A stretch of 64,000 nucleotides of DNA from Amorphophallus konjac (GCA_022559845.1 CM040126.1:223640641-223704640), one strand, 5' to 3'. Shown: positions 10,101 through 21,920, counted from the first letter of the stretch. Program-made: numbers and translations. The notes: generated by a model from the letters alone, not told the origin.

Positions 10101-10405
10101 AGCTAGAGCATCTCTGGGCCGAATCCGTAGAGGCGGAGTGTTACCGGACGGAGGCGTTAGAGCTGAGAGGGGAGCTACGGGCGTACAAGGAGATGAGCCG
10201 GCGGTCGGAGCGCAGCGGGACTCCGAGCGGCAGCACCCATGGTACGCATGGCTCCTACAGGAGTTACTTTATAGGCTCCTGCGGTCGCCGGAGGAACAAG
10301 GAGGAGGAGCGGCGCCGACGGCACCGAGAGGAGGCGAGCTCGGCGATGAGGGCTTGGGCGACAGCGGTGGGGGCTCGGGAGAGGGACATGCTTGATGTAT
10401 TTTGA
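7126..10405 (+). pseudogene. Seven-exon plant mobile domain (PMD) gene carried by element H
   Basis: Seven exons can be read with GT-AG borders, all phase 0: 7126-7359, 8079-8786, 8873-9034, 9115-9495, 9581-9661, 9749-9889 and 9965-10405 (716 codons). Exon 1 is a Pro/Ala/Glu-rich leader. Exon 2 holds the PMD core: LPDFQRERLAAMGF, then WDPVSRTFLFPWGHMVPTLE, ITGLRV, YPDYRELAQELLGL and YAWGAAVHTFLF. Exons 3-4 give the domain end (VRWTPYES, FRLVMRTIGVHQ). Exons 5-7 are Ala/Glu/Arg-rich predicted coiled coil. PMD proteins such as Arabidopsis MAIN and MAIL1 act in transposon silencing and gene expression; transposon-borne PMDs are known, but their role is not. Seven premature stops (7288, 8109, 8505, 8583, 8987, 9319, 10043) are all TAG or TGA, without any frameshift. 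No TATA box is evident upstream. Confidence 0.82.
7520..7985 (+). repeat. ACGGTC/GACCGT hairpin array in PMD intron 1
   Basis: About ten short imperfect inverted repeats occur, such as ACGGTCATATGGGGACCGT (7784-7802), ACGGCCCAGGGATGACCGT, ACGGCCAGAAATGGGCCGT and ACGGACCATATGTGACCGT, with arms of 5-7 bp and loops of 5-10 bp. The loop bases vary while the arms are kept. They lie inside the first intron of the PMD gene. Confidence 0.7.
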
Positions 10406-10624
10406 CATGACTTATGTACATGATGCTATGATATGATAGTGATATGGCATAATTTTTGGTTGATTTTCTCTTGCGAATGAATGTGTGAATAAGTGCACAA
10501 ATGAACGAATGCTAACTAACTAACAACGGACCCTAGAGGGACACGAGAGAGGGGGATACGGAGAGACGGAAAGCTTTGAGTGGAATGATGCAAGAAGAAC
10601 GCAACTAGTGTGACAGGGAATTAA

Positions 10625-10875
10625 ATGGTCAAAAAATGGCCGCTCCAAGACCCACACGGCCTACATTTAGACCGCTGAAAGTCACTCGGCTAGAACCCAA
10701 AGAAGCAATTAAAACGGTCCAATATTATCCGTTCAAAGGATAGGAGCGGTCCAGTTTTGACCGTGGGTTTATCAGAATGGCCGCTCCATAACCGTGCAAA
10801 AACCAGGGGTCGAAGTGTGTAGAAGGATTCTACACGGTCTTCATGAGACCGTTCCTTGACTAACGTGGTCTATCT
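10625..10875 (+). repeat. ACGGTC/GACCGT hairpin array between the two cargo genes
   Basis: At least six units, for example GCGGTCCAGTTTTGACCGT (10744-10762), ACGGTCTTCATGAGACCGT (10837-10855) and ACGGTCCAATATTATCCGT, lie between the PMD stop and the DUF7745-like promoter. They have the same arm sequence and size as the intron-1 array. Confidence 0.7.
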
Positions 10876-11032
10876 ATCGACCGCATACGCAGACACCCTA
10901 AGAGTCCAATTGGGACTCTCTTGGAGAGTCCTAACCCGAGAGGGGGGTTTTAAACCAACTCAAACTCTATCCTAACTTGATCTAGAACTATCCTACCTTA
11001 ATTCTAGTGTCTTTAGGCCTCTAATCAAGACC

Positions 11033-11040
11033 TATAAATA
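11033..11040 (+). promoter_or_regulatory. TATA box of the DUF7745-like cargo gene
   Basis: CCTATAAATA lies 82 bp upstream of the ATG at 11122, at normal plant promoter spacing, in the intergenic gap after the PMD gene. It suggests the cargo gene has its own promoter rather than depending on the LTR. Confidence 0.6.
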
Positions 11041-11121
11041 AGAGAGGACTTCCAAGTTCGTTCTTCACACATCAACCCTCTTTCAAACCTTGAAATCCTT
11101 TTCAATCTTCCTTAAAACATC

Positions 11122-11215
11122 ATGAAGAGGGCCTTGGAAGGGAGCTCAATGGAGGGGGCAGTCTACGAAGGGCCAAAGCCGGCCAGGAAAGAGAGTGGAA
11201 TGCTACAACGGTTGA
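11122..11215 (+). pseudogene. DUF7745-like gene, 5' part of exon 1 (interrupted by Y)
   Basis: The frame opens at ATG 11122 (MKRALEGSSMEGAVYEGP) and runs 31 codons plus one base to the insertion point of composite Y. Counting the 5-bp target duplication once, the frame continues at 48721 for 13 more codons to a GTAAGT donor at 48762, making a 45-codon first exon. The leader is Lys/Arg/Ser-rich with no domain, like the first exons of the PMD genes here. The choice of start is supported by the TATA box 82 bp upstream. Confidence 0.7.
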
Positions 11216-13249
11216 TGTAACGACCCGAGAATCCGATTACCGGGGGAGACTCGATAACCCGAGACTCGAACCGCCGCCCACGAGCCGGGAGGGCTCGGAA
11301 GGGCTAAAAGGAGTGTGGAGGCATAAAGAAATAGGAAATAAAGCAGAACAACCAACAACGACTAGTTGACAGAAAGAACAACTACAGTTACAATAGAGTC
11401 CAGTCCCACAGAAAGTACAGTCAAAAGCAGTAAAAATGTACCACATGCCGAGTGAACACTCAGCCTGGCGAGCTGGCAACCGAGAACCTCCGAACAGTAA
11501 CCTCGAACCTCGAGGAAGAACCGCCACACCTGAAAGGCAGGGGGTGAGTCTCCAAAATAGAGACTCAGCAGAGATCCCGCGGAACCCCGCCAAGAACCTG
11601 ACGGTGGCACAGAAAGCTGTAACTACCAGAGTAACAGTAACAGCAGGAACAGTAAACCCGGTGGCATGTCGAAACATGGCACTACAACTACTCCTACTGC
11701 CAGAAGGCACACCTCGAGCTCGCAGTCGAGGTTACCGAACCACATCAGTACCACCTAGCGAAGCAAAAGCCCACGGTCGTCGCACCGCAGAGGCCTGTCT
11801 CCCAGGACACGGCCAAGTTGGACATGCTTTTCGAAGTGTAACCCCGACCGCGTGGTCACGGGTACCGCACAGCAAGACGTAACCTCGGTAAAGCTACGGG
11901 CACTAGTCTCATGGCACGAGAACCGACACACGCGCCACCGTGAGACTACCGAAACTCAATGGTCAACACGACCAAAAACCCGAAGGTCGAAGTCACGGAA
12001 ACTGACTGTCTGTCACTCTCTGTCCAGAACAGGAGTACCTCCCACTAGAAGCAAGGCCGAATGCGTCCACTGACGTCTTAGTCCGTGCCTCAGGTGTCTC
12101 TCTCCGGCCTAGTGGGAACTGAGACACCATACAAGTAACCACAAACAAGTGACTAGCTGGGGTCACGTCCGTCGATGTGGGTCCAATCGCCCCCAACCAC
12201 ATGTGCACACACAGACCGTTCGTCTCTGGTCTGGCCCTCTGACCGATTTTCCCCTCAGTCGGACTCTGGCTGGTAGACGCGGGGCCTAACGGAAACCGGT
12301 CCACAAACCGTCTCTAAGGGTAGCCTCTCCACCACCCCCTGGTGGGATCACTCGCGTGTAAGCAGGCTACGACTAGTGGAGGGTCACTGAGAGAGTAGAC
12401 TCTCAAGACAATAGAAAATAACGTCCGAATCCGACGACGTACGTGGACCATCCCACGTACCGGCACCGTCGCACGATGACCATAGTTGGAGAAGGAACGG
12501 GACTCGCAGCTCATGGCTACGCACGCACCCTGCGCGAGAGTCGAGAAAACCCAAGTGACGCTAAGCCACTGGACTCTGGACAGTCATCTAGACGCACTAC
12601 AGCCAACGGTCCTTGAGTCAGAAGACTCGGGGTCAAGACCGTCACACGCAACAGCACAAGGCCATCAATCTAGTCCAATTTATAGGTCTAAAACCACGGT
12701 AGCATGAATACCGAGGCAGCTCACGAGCCGCCGAGACCATTCCCTCGGGAAGGGAACTAAAAGCCTTCCAGCCCCAGGCAGGGCAACTTGACTCACACTC
12801 CAAGGCCATACACACGGCCCACGTGGAAAGCACAGAAGCATGATTCCCAAGGTAGCGCCCAAGCCGCTACACCAATAACTGGACTCGTAGTCCAAAGCCA
12901 AACACATGGCCCACTCGGGAATCATCTTCCAGGAAAACTCACGACATGCGGGGGAACCCCACCGTACACACACCGATACACGGTGACTCAATCGAGCGTA
13001 ACACGAAAGCTCGGGACACGTGGGGTCACCCGGACCCACCACGCCTATGGGCATGCTAATCGAGGTAGCACGGTCCTCCCGACACCCTCAAAACATGGAC
13101 ACAGAATCCCACGGGTGTCTGGGACACTCACGAGACCGTAGGTCGACCACTGGGTCCCAACCGGGTCGACTAGGGACCTACACAACGCGAAACAATCGCA
13201 GCAAGCACGAAGAACCACTTCGGCGCAACACAGTGCCTGGCGGTCTACC

Positions 13250-13745
13250 TTGGGCCGTCACAAGCTGTAACGGTCCAAGCCTCGACCGTCACAGCACTCT
13301 AATGGTCCAACACAGGAGCGTTACGCGAAAGGGGCAACAACTGCTGTGACGCACCCACCCTGGGGCGTCACAGTCTCTAACGGACCAAGCCTGGTGCGTT
13401 AGAAGATAGAACAACACAGGCTGTGACGCTCACCCCTCGGCGCGTCACAGCGTCTAACGGTCCTACCTGGGCACGTCAGAAGAATGGGCTACGTCAACTC
13501 TGACGGTCCCATGAAGGGGTGTCACAAGGCTCTGACGGTCCTACCTAGGCACGTCAGAAGACTCGTGACCCCAACAGTCTGAAAACACGAGAAGGCACGT
13601 AACGGTCAAACCCAGGCGCGTCACAGCGCCGTGGCGGTCTATCGAGGGACCGTCACACCCACAAACCACCAAAAGGCTAACGGGCCCTATGACGCACCCA
13701 CCCTGGGGCGTCACAGGCTGTGACGGTCACTAGAAGGACCGTCAC
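13250..13745 (-). repeat. GACGC/GCGTC hairpin array in Y LTR a
   Basis: A run of 30-60 bp units alternates TGTGACGC...GCGTCACAG, TCTAACGG...GCGTTAGA and TCTGACGG...GCGTCAGA, each an imperfect inverted repeat with a 10-14 bp loop such as ACCCACCCTGGG. The same array is present at 16528-16930 (b) and 22078-22462 (c). Only the arms are well conserved between units. Confidence 0.7.
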
Positions 13746-14291
13746 ACCCGTCCGAGCGCAAAACGGTGGGAAACGACCCGAAAAACGTCCCACGCCTCCA
13801 TATCTCCACGAGAGAGGGGGAAAACAAGGGGGAAGCCCCCAAATAGCCCCTAGGATGCATCTAAGGCCTTGGATCGGCCAAAAATGCAATGAAACGGGAG
13901 ATCGGCCCACGAGCCCTAAAACATGGATTTTTCTCAAAAATCCCCGATTACGCCCGCTCTGCTCACCACGGCCTACGAAACTCGCGGGAAAAGAAGTGCA
14001 CGAGCTGGGGGTCCATCACCCTACCTCCACCGAAGATTTCGCATCCCGAGCTTGCCGATCCACGAAGAAAATGCCGTTGAAGTCTCGTCGTTCCGTAAAC
14101 CCACGGTCGAGCTTCACCATGCCCCCACCGCCTCGATCCTCATCCATCCTCGCCCGTGCCTCGCCCGTGCTGTCCCCGCCTCACCCGCACTCCACCCCGT
14201 TGGCCGCTGAGAGAGAGGGAGGGAGGAGAGAGCGTGAGAAGAGAGGGAGAGTGAGTGAGAAATGAGAGGGAAGAGAGAGAAAAGGGAGGGG

Positions 14292-14301
14292 GTTTATATA
14301 G
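14292..14301 (-). promoter_or_regulatory. TATA box of Y LTR a
   Basis: CTATATAAAC on the minus strand. Equivalent boxes are at about 19843-19853 (LTR b) and 48376-48385 (LTR c). Confidence 0.55.
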
Positions 14302-14638
14302 GAAAATCCAGAAATTCCAGAAAATACCAAAAAATAGAAAATCACGTTTCCGCGATCCTTAGAACGCACCGATCGCAACGGTACCACTCGCGCCCTGGTG
14401 AACGGCGCGGTTCACCCGCAACGAGGTTCCGAATGAATTACCGAAACACACACCGGGAATCGGTAAACACACGCGGAAAAGCCGCGGACGTGCTCCGGGC
14501 CCCCGAAACAGCTCCGGATCGCGCCGATCCGGACATGAAAGATGTCTGAAACATCATTTCGGACACAACAGAGCCAAATTTACCAAAAACGTAGATCCAG
14601 GACTGAGAAGAAGGATCCGCAAAACCCGGGACATTACA

Positions 14639-14665
14639 GCCCTCCCCCCTTAAAGGAATTTCATC
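14639..14665 (-). promoter_or_regulatory. Polypurine tract before Y LTR a
   Basis: On the minus strand the text is GATGAAATTCCTTTAAGGGG followed by GGAGGGC and then the LTR start. This fusion of a pol-end remnant and purine tract is typical of chromovirus-like Ty3/gypsy elements. The same tract precedes LTR b (20190-20215) but is missing beside LTR c, as expected for the outer end. Confidence 0.7.
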
Positions 14666-16365
14666 CTCGAAATTCAGGACCTATCACGAGGTCACAGGGG
14701 AAGAACACTAAGCCAACTGACAACGCTGTCAGAGCCCCGAAACAGAAACCTCGATTCTCATGAAAACACCGATCCCGAGGGATGCAGCCAGACTTATAAT
14801 CACAACCAACACCTCACTCCAGGCGCCGAGCACACTGGCCAACAGAGCAGGCACACACAAAGAATACAGTCCAGCGTCACCTCAGACACCATGAAAACCA
14901 ATCATGGCACCGCTGCCGCCATCTCGCTCACTGAGGAGACACAGCCCTCACGCGAGAGACAGCCACCGATGCAACCCATGGTCGGCAGACGACCCAGATG
15001 CCAGTTTCGTAAACCCGCCGACTGGCCTTACGCCTGACACAAAGGAACAGCCAAAATCGAGCTCCCACCAGCTCACGCAGTCATCTCAACAGACCGCAAC
15101 CAGAACAACGGCTCAGCGCCAAGAAACACCCCACACCTGGAAAGCTGAAAGCCAGACATATCACTTGAGCCAACTCTTGTCAGAAGACAAACTTCGGCAA
15201 AGCCCAGATTCTGTCCGGAAAGGCACATCACGAAAATGACCACCAAAGGTCTCGCTGGCACACGGCTCTCGCCACGCTCGAGCCCCGACAACCAGCATCT
15301 GAGCTCGAACATCTCGCCAACTCGACCCTCTCGGGGAGCACGACGAAGCCAAACGATAAGATCCTAGTGTCTTCAGTCATCACCTCACTCGACACAGACT
15401 TACAGGGGAACCATCCCATGCTAGTCGCCAAACTAGGGATAACTATTGCGACACCAACGTCCCATCAAGGACCACCATCCGACGCCAATCTCACAAAAAG
15501 GCCTCCGCCCACAGGCGTCACTCTTCCATCTGGTCTCATCAAATCCTTCGATCAATCCAAGTGGACACCTACCAAACCAGATTCCGCCCTTACCATAGAG
15601 CCACGGGACACCACCTGAATAGTGCTCACGGGTCCCCAAGCAACATACATGTCACCGTGGTCGGCTACGTGACTAGCCTTACTAGTCACTCGCAGCCACC
15701 AACAGGAACCCACAGCCTGCCAGAGAACACTTCTCCAAAAATGATCTCATCCGAGGACCAGACTTCCAACACAAGTCGGGCACCAAGCTACCGACTCTGT
15801 CCATCACGTCCTCGACCACCGTCAGGCGATGTCCTCAACAATCCGGGTCCAACACCGACGCCTGACATGGCTTCCATCACATGAACAGGGTACTCATGCG
15901 GCACACTAGCCAGCACATTCCCCAACACTCCATCTTGCCAGTGCCAAGAATCATGACTTCTCGGGCAACGGCACGGCAACAACACGTTTCACAAAGAGGA
16001 ACCAATCCTCTCGTGCTCAACGTAAACTCAGGAATCCGCCCGTAGTAACCAACGCTACGATCCTGAACCAGTGGGTCACAAGCCCACCAAGCTTCCGCTG
16101 CGCACTCTGATCCACGCGCGCACAGCCGAGAAAGCAAAGACCGCCCAACTGGCAGTCGCCTTTCCGAAACAGTGCCAGCACACCCTCACACGATAAGGGA
16201 ATGGGCACAGCTTCTCACAGGCAACCACCTTGCCAAGACAAGGAGCACGTCTTGCACGGACTTCATGGCACACAAGGCCAACCAACCTGGACACACCAAG
16301 CAAGACGACGAGCCTCAGCCCAACACAATCTCTCCAACCAAAGGAGAAACCAAACGCACTTCTCC
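14639..16365 (-). mobile_element. Internal block U1 of Y (noncoding)
   Basis: About 1.73 kb nearly identical to U2 (20190-21920). Apart from a short minus-strand pol-end remnant (VIGPEFRG then stop, beside the polypurine tract), no retroviral domain is visible in any frame. It joins LTR part b abruptly near 16366 (CAAAACACGG), a place that corresponds to the middle of the full LTR a, so the 3' part of an LTR, primer site, gag and pol were probably deleted here. Confidence 0.6.
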
Positions 16366-17587
16366 AAAACACGGACATAGAATCCCACGAGTGTCTAGGA
16401 CACTCACGAGGCCGCAGGTCGACCACTGGGTCCCAACCGGGTTGACTAGGGACCTACACAATGCGAAACAATCGCATCAAGCATGAAGAACCACTTCGGC
16501 GCAACACAGTGCCTAGCGGTCTACCTTGGGCCGTCACAAGCTGTAACGGTCCAAGCCTCGACCATCACATCACTCTAACGGTCCAACACAAGAGCGTTAT
16601 GCGAAAGGGGCAACAACGGCTGTGACGCACCCACCCTGGGGCGTCACAGTCTCTAACGGACTAAGCCTGGTGCGTTAGAAGACAGAACAACACAGGCTGT
16701 GACGCTCACCCCTCGGCGCGTCACAGCGTCTGACGGTCCTACCTGGGCGCGTCAGAAGAATGGGCTGTGTCAACTCTGACGGTCCCATGAAGGGGCATCA
16801 CAAGGCTCTGACGGTCCTACCTAGGCGCGTCAGAAGACTCGTGACCCCAACGGTCTGAAAACACGAGAAGGCACGTAGCGATCGAACCCAGGCGCGTCAC
16901 AGCGCCGTGGCTGTCTATCGAGGGACCGTCACACCCACAAACTGTTGAACATGTGTGCAACATGATTAAATTTATGGTTTTGATGATGTCTACCTCTGTA
17001 ATCATTAATGAACTATACCTGCAATTGATAGGGTTAATATTCATTCATTTCAGGTCATTATACTTCCAGCGCAAAAGATCAAGGATGACACACAAATCTA
17101 GGCAACTGGATACACAGATATCAAGGCATATGACAATATTGGAGGCACAAAAATCTAGCATGTTTCAAGCATAGAAATCAAGTTGAATAGCATCACACAT
17201 AAGGTCATTGCGTAATCCTTATATGATCAATGCATATCTTGCCTTATGGATGGTTCAAGGTCGGTGCAACTTCTAGATAGCATGCTACAAGATAATCCAA
17301 GAAATGGAGTGGTGTTGGCTAAGGTGAAAGCTCATTGATCATGCCCAAGCAAAGATGCAAATCTCTTTTACAAGCAAAAGTCGGCATTTCACATTCGGCT
17401 TGTCACACATCCAAGGTCAATGCACAAAGAAGTATAGCCAAGAGAATCCAAGGCCAGAGACTCAGTTGATACCTTTTAAACTATCAAGGGAGATGCCACG
17501 GACATGAACGGGCTACTAAAGAAGTCAAGCGACGAAGCTGAAGTGGCTAACGGACCGACCCGGGCTGGACCGGGGTCTGCCCAGCTG

Positions 17588-17762
17588 GCGGTCGACCGCC
17601 AGCACAGCGGCGGTCGACCGCCCCAGCCCGCAGACTCCCGTCTGCAGTTTTGTCAGCTGCAGGTCGACCGCTAACCAGTAGCGGTCGACCGAAAATCCCA
17701 CGGACCGCCCGTTTGCAGATTTCTCAGTAGAGGTCGACCGCCAGAAGCTGTAGGTCGACCGC
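17588..17762 (+). repeat. GGTCGACC palindrome cluster in U3
   Basis: Six copies of (G)CGGTCGACCGC-like palindromes occur (about 17588, 17610, 17660, 17681, 17730 and 17751), spaced by 10-40 bp. Two extend to the 14-bp palindrome GGCGGTCGACCGCC. S2 has a weaker pair around GGGTCGACCC (50466 and 50488). Confidence 0.75.
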
Positions 17763-17902
17763 CAGCCCCGAGCCATCAATTGTTGACTTTTGTTTCCACT
17801 TCGAAAAGGGCCATTCAACATGGATTTGTTTAATCCAAAAGTCACCTAATCACCCATGATTTGTGGATCTGGTCTGGGGCTTGTCTATAGACCATTTAAA
17901 GT

Positions 17903-17910
17903 CTATAAAA
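17903..17910 (+). promoter_or_regulatory. TATA box of the solo Sirevirus LTR
   Basis: CTATAAAA about 150 bp after the GGTCGACC palindromes, at the expected U3/R boundary position. Confidence 0.6.
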
Positions 17911-18485
17911 CCAACACAAGAGGGTTAGAAACCCTAGTTGATCATTTGGAGCAAAGAGAGATCAAGAGAGGCTAGAGAGGAGATTGGAAGAAGAGGTACT
18001 GTAGCCGTGAACAGTACTTCGTGCAGAAGTTCTACATCCAATCCAAGGGATTCAAGCCTACATCTGAAGCCTTCAATCTCCAAGGAAGAAGAGAAGCAAG
18101 CAAGCTCACAAAGGTGATCAAATCTTCATTCAAACCTCTTCGTCAACTCAAGGGAAGATCAAAGCTACATCCAACAATCTCTCCATCAACTCAAGGTGAT
18201 TCAAGCTCATATCTCAATCCATCAACCTCCAAGTAAAAGAGTAGAAGCAAGCAAGGCTAATATAGGAGATCAAAGGAGGCTGCAAGGGTGTGTTCAAGGG
18301 AGAGGAGTTCGAGTACTGTAGCTGTGAACAGTACTCCGGGAAGAAGTTCTTCATCAAATCCTCAAGAGATTCAAGCTCCAGCAAAACTCAGACAAGATCC
18401 TTTCTCTTAAGCATATTCTATATCTTGTTGAGTGTTTTTCATAAGTTGTTCTTATTCCATTTCTTTCAAACACTTGAACTTGAGA

Positions 18486-18767
18486 ATCGTCCCTACCGGT
18501 GGTTAGTAGGAAGGCAATCGGAGGCTGTCCGATTTGCGATGTTGACGTCCCTACCGGTGGTTACTAGGAAGGCAATCGGGAGTTCTCCGATTTGTGGTGT
18601 AGCCGTCCCTGCCGGCTTTGTGTGTAGGAAGATAGAAAGATGGCTTTCTCTGTTCTGTGGTTGGGGCGTGTCCCCGGTCAAGCTGTGAGTCAGCAAGGAA
18701 GTCTCATTGGGTTTTGGTGAGGGGTGGACGTAGGATGCGGGGTTGCAACCGAACCACCTTAAAAATC
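18486..18767 (+). repeat. Stem-forming tandem repeat and conserved LTR box
   Basis: About 2.5 units of a roughly 60-bp repeat contain CCTACCGGTGGTTAGTAGG and AATCGGAGGCTGTCCGATT, both able to form hairpins. They are followed by the box GGTGGACGTAGG...AACCGAACCACCTTAAAAAT at 18722-18767, which matches the boxes in S1 and S2. Confidence 0.7.
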
Positions 18768-20189
18768 CTTGTGTTGTTGGTTGTTTATCGTGTGGGATTG
18801 ACTTATATCTTCTGACCCCATTCGCAGGTTCGTGTGCTTCCATACTTGGTTAGATTATTCACACACATATGCACTTTGAGTGATCAACATAGCACACACA
18901 CACACGCACGGTTGTTGCAAGCTATTGCATGCTCTAGTGTTATGCTTTATGATCCCTGCACTACAAGGCTTATTTCTTTCAAGTTCACAAATGTGCTTAA
19001 AGAAGTGTGGACGTTTCATAGCTTGTAATCCAAGTCTTTTCATTTGAGCCACTCTACTTAATTCCGCTGTGCATTGTGCCTAAGTGATTCATTCACTTTA
19101 TAAGAGTGGTTTAAGTTTCTGTTAGCTAAGAGTTTTAAATAGGCCAAAGCTTTTGATAGGTTCTATTCAACCCCCCCTTCTAGATCCGTTTACACCTCGC
19201 GGGGCCCAACACATACCACCAAAGGCTAACGGGCCCTGTGACGCACCCACCCTGGGGCGTCACAGGCTGTGACGGTCACTGCAAGAACCGTCACACCCGT
19301 CCGAGCGCAAAACGGTGGGAAACGACCTGAAAAATGTCCCACGCCTCCATACCTCCACGGGAGAGAGGGAAAGAAAGGAGGAAGCCCCCAAAAAGCCCCT
19401 AGCATGCATCTAAGGCCTCGAATCGGCCAAAAACGCAATGAAACGGGAGATCAGCCCACGAGCCCTAAAACATAGATTTTTCCCAAAAATCCACGACTAC
19501 GCCCGCTCGGCTCACCACGGCCTACGAAACTCGCGGGAAAAGAAGTGCACAAGCTGGGGGTCCATCTCCCTACCTCCACCGAAGATTTCGCGCCCCGAGC
19601 TCGCCGATCCACGAAGAAAATGCCGTTGAAGCCTCGCCGTTCCACAAACCCACGGCCGAGCTTCACCACGCCCCCACCGCCTCGATCCTCATCCATCCTC
19701 GCCCGTGCCTCGCCCGCGCTATCCCCGCCTCGCCTGCACTCCACCCCGTCGGTTGTGAGAGAGAGAGGGAGGGAGGAGAGAGCGTGAGAAGAGAGGGAGA
19801 GTGAGTGAGAAATGAGAGGGAAGAGAGAGAAAAGGGAGGGGGGTTTATATAGGAAAATCCGGAAATTCTGGAAAATACAAAAAATAGAAAATCACGTTTT
19901 CGCGATCCTTGGAACGCACCGATCGGAACGGTACCACTCGCGCCCTGGTGAACAGCCCGGTTCACCCGCAACGAGGTTCCAAAGGAATTACCGAAACACA
20001 CACCGGGAATCGGTAAACACACGCGGAAAAGCCGCGGACGCGCTCCGGGCCTCCGAAACAGCTCCGGATCGCGTCGATCCGGACACGAAAGATGTCCGAA
20101 ACAACATTTCGGACACAACGGGGCCAGATTTATTGGAAACGCAGATCCGGGACCCGAGAAGAAGGATCCGCAGAACGCGGGACATTATA

Positions 20190-21920
20190 ACCCTCCCCCC
20201 TTAAAGGAATTTCATCCTCGAAATTCAGGACCTAGCACGAGGTCACAGGGGAAGAACACTGAGCCAACTGACAACGTTGTCAGAGCCCCGACATAGAAAC
20301 GTCGATTCTCACGAAAACACCGATCCCGAGGGATGTAGCCAGACTTATAATCACAACCAACACCTCGCTCCACGTGCCGAGCACACTGGCCAATAGAGCA
20401 GGCACACACAAAGAATACAGTCCAGCGTCACCTCAGACACCACGAAAACCAATCATGGCACCGCTGCTGCCATCTCGCTCACTGAGGAGACACAACCCTC
20501 GCGCGAGAGACAGCCACAGATGCAACCCATGGTCGACAGATGACCCAGATGCCAGTTTTACAAACCCACCGACTGGCCTCACGCCTGACACAAAGGAATA
20601 GCCAAAACTGAGCTCCCACCAGCTCACGCAGTCATCTCAACAGACCGCAACCAGAACAACGGCTCAGCGCCAAGAAACACCCCACACCTAGAAAGCTGAA
20701 AGCCAGACATATCACTTGAGCCAACTCTTGTCAGAAGAAAAACTTCGGCAAAGCCCAGATTCTGTCTGAAAAGGCACATCACGGAAACGACCACCAAAGG
20801 TCTCGCTGGCACACGGCTCTCGCCACGCTCGAGCCCCGACAACCGGCATCTGAGCTCGAACATCGCGCCAACTCGACCCTCTCGGGGAGCACGACGAAGC
20901 CAAATGACAAGATCCTAGTGTCTTCAGTCATCACCTCACTCGACACAGACTTAGAGGGGAACCATCTCATGCTGGTCGCCAAACCAGGGATAACTATTGT
21001 GACACCAACGTCCCATAGAGGACCACCATCCGACGCCAATCTCACAAAAAGGCCTCCACCCACAGGCGTCACTCTTCCATCTGGTCTCATCAAATCCTTC
21101 GATCAATCTAAGTGGACACCTGCCAAACCAGATTCCGCCCTTACCACAGAGCCACGGGACACCACCTGAACAGTGCTCACGGGTCCCCAAGCAACATACA
21201 TCTCACCGTGGTCGGCTACGTGACTAGCCTTACCAGTCACTCGCAGCCACCAACAGGAACCCACAGCCTGCCACAGATCACTTCTCCAAAAATGATCTCA
21301 TCCGAGGACACGACGTCCAACACAAGTCGGGCAACAAGCTACTGACTTTGTCCATCACGTCCTTGACCACCTTCAGGCGACGTCCTCAACAACCCCATCC
21401 GGGTCCAACACGGACGCCTGACACGGCTTCCATCACATGAATAGGGTACTCATGCGGCGCACTAGCCAGCACATTCCCCAACACTCCATCTTGCCAGTGT
21501 CAAGAATCACGACTTCTCGGGCAACGGCACGACAACAACACGTTTCGCAAAGAGGAACCAATCCTCCCGTGCTCAACGCAAACTCAGGAATCCGCCCGTA
21601 GCAACCAACGCTATGATCCTGAACCAGTGGGTCACTAGCCCACCACGCTTCCGCTGTGCACTCTGATCCAAGCGCGCACAGCCGAGAAAGCAAAGATCAC
21701 CCAACCGGCACTCGTCCTTCCATTACAGCGCCAGCACACCCTCACACGACAAGGGAATGGGCATAGCTTCTCACAGGCAACCACCTTGCCAAGACAAGGA
21801 GCACGCCTCACACGGACTTCATGGCACACAAGGCCAACCAACCCGGACACACCAAGCAAGACGATGAGCCTCAGCCCAACACAATCTCTCCAGCCAAAGG
21901 AGAAACCAAATGTACTTCCC
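20190..21920 (-). mobile_element. Internal block U2 of Y (noncoding)
   Basis: A near copy of U1 with the same polypurine tract end and the same abrupt join to an LTR part (21921). Differences from U1 are scattered substitutions plus a short insertion (CCCCATCC, around 21395). It has no coding capacity that I can recognise. Confidence 0.6.

Larger units (their letters stand above)
11216..14638 (-). mobile_element. Full-length LTR a of Y
   Basis: On the minus strand it begins TGTAATGTCCCGGG directly after a polypurine tract and ends CGGGTCGTTACA at 11216, giving TGTAA...TTACA termini. The part nearer the start (14638-13089) is shared with LTR parts b and c. The rest (13165-11216) is shared with solo LTR X. 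A minus-strand TATA box lies at 14292-14301. A GA-rich stretch (14205-14290) lies just beside it. Confidence 0.68.
16943..19211 (+). mobile_element. Solo Sirevirus-type LTR (third subfamily)
   Basis: It starts TGTTGAACATG, ends GGGGCCCAACA, and is flanked by CAAAC (16938-16942) and CATAC (19212-19216), one mismatch. Inside are six GGTCGACC palindromes (17588-17760), a TATA box (17903-17910), stem-forming tandem units (18486-18625), the conserved GGACGTAGG...CCGAACCACCTTAAAAAT box (18722-18767) and a CCCCCCCTTCTAGATCC stretch near the end as in S1. No internal domain remains, so it formed by LTR-LTR recombination or is an isolated LTR. Confidence 0.75.
16366..20189 (-). mobile_element. LTR part b of Y, interrupted by a solo Sirevirus LTR
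   Basis: Segments 16366-16942 and 19217-20189 together equal about 1,550 bp of LTR a (13089-14638). The terminal TGTAAT has become TATAAT. The interruption is the 2.27-kb Sirevirus LTR, whose target duplication CAAAC/CATAC falls within the ancestral text CACAAACCACC. Confidence 0.68.

Noticed and set aside
7126..10405. PMD gene as a resident host gene
   Set aside because: It lies within the H context, shares hairpin arrays with the pol-proximal end, has the same antisense position as the PMD genes of T, and carries seven stops.
15073..16426. Minus-strand frames in U1 and their copies in U2
   Set aside because: Although repeated in both blocks, this only reflects the duplication; they lack retroviral motifs and overlap open frames on the other strand.
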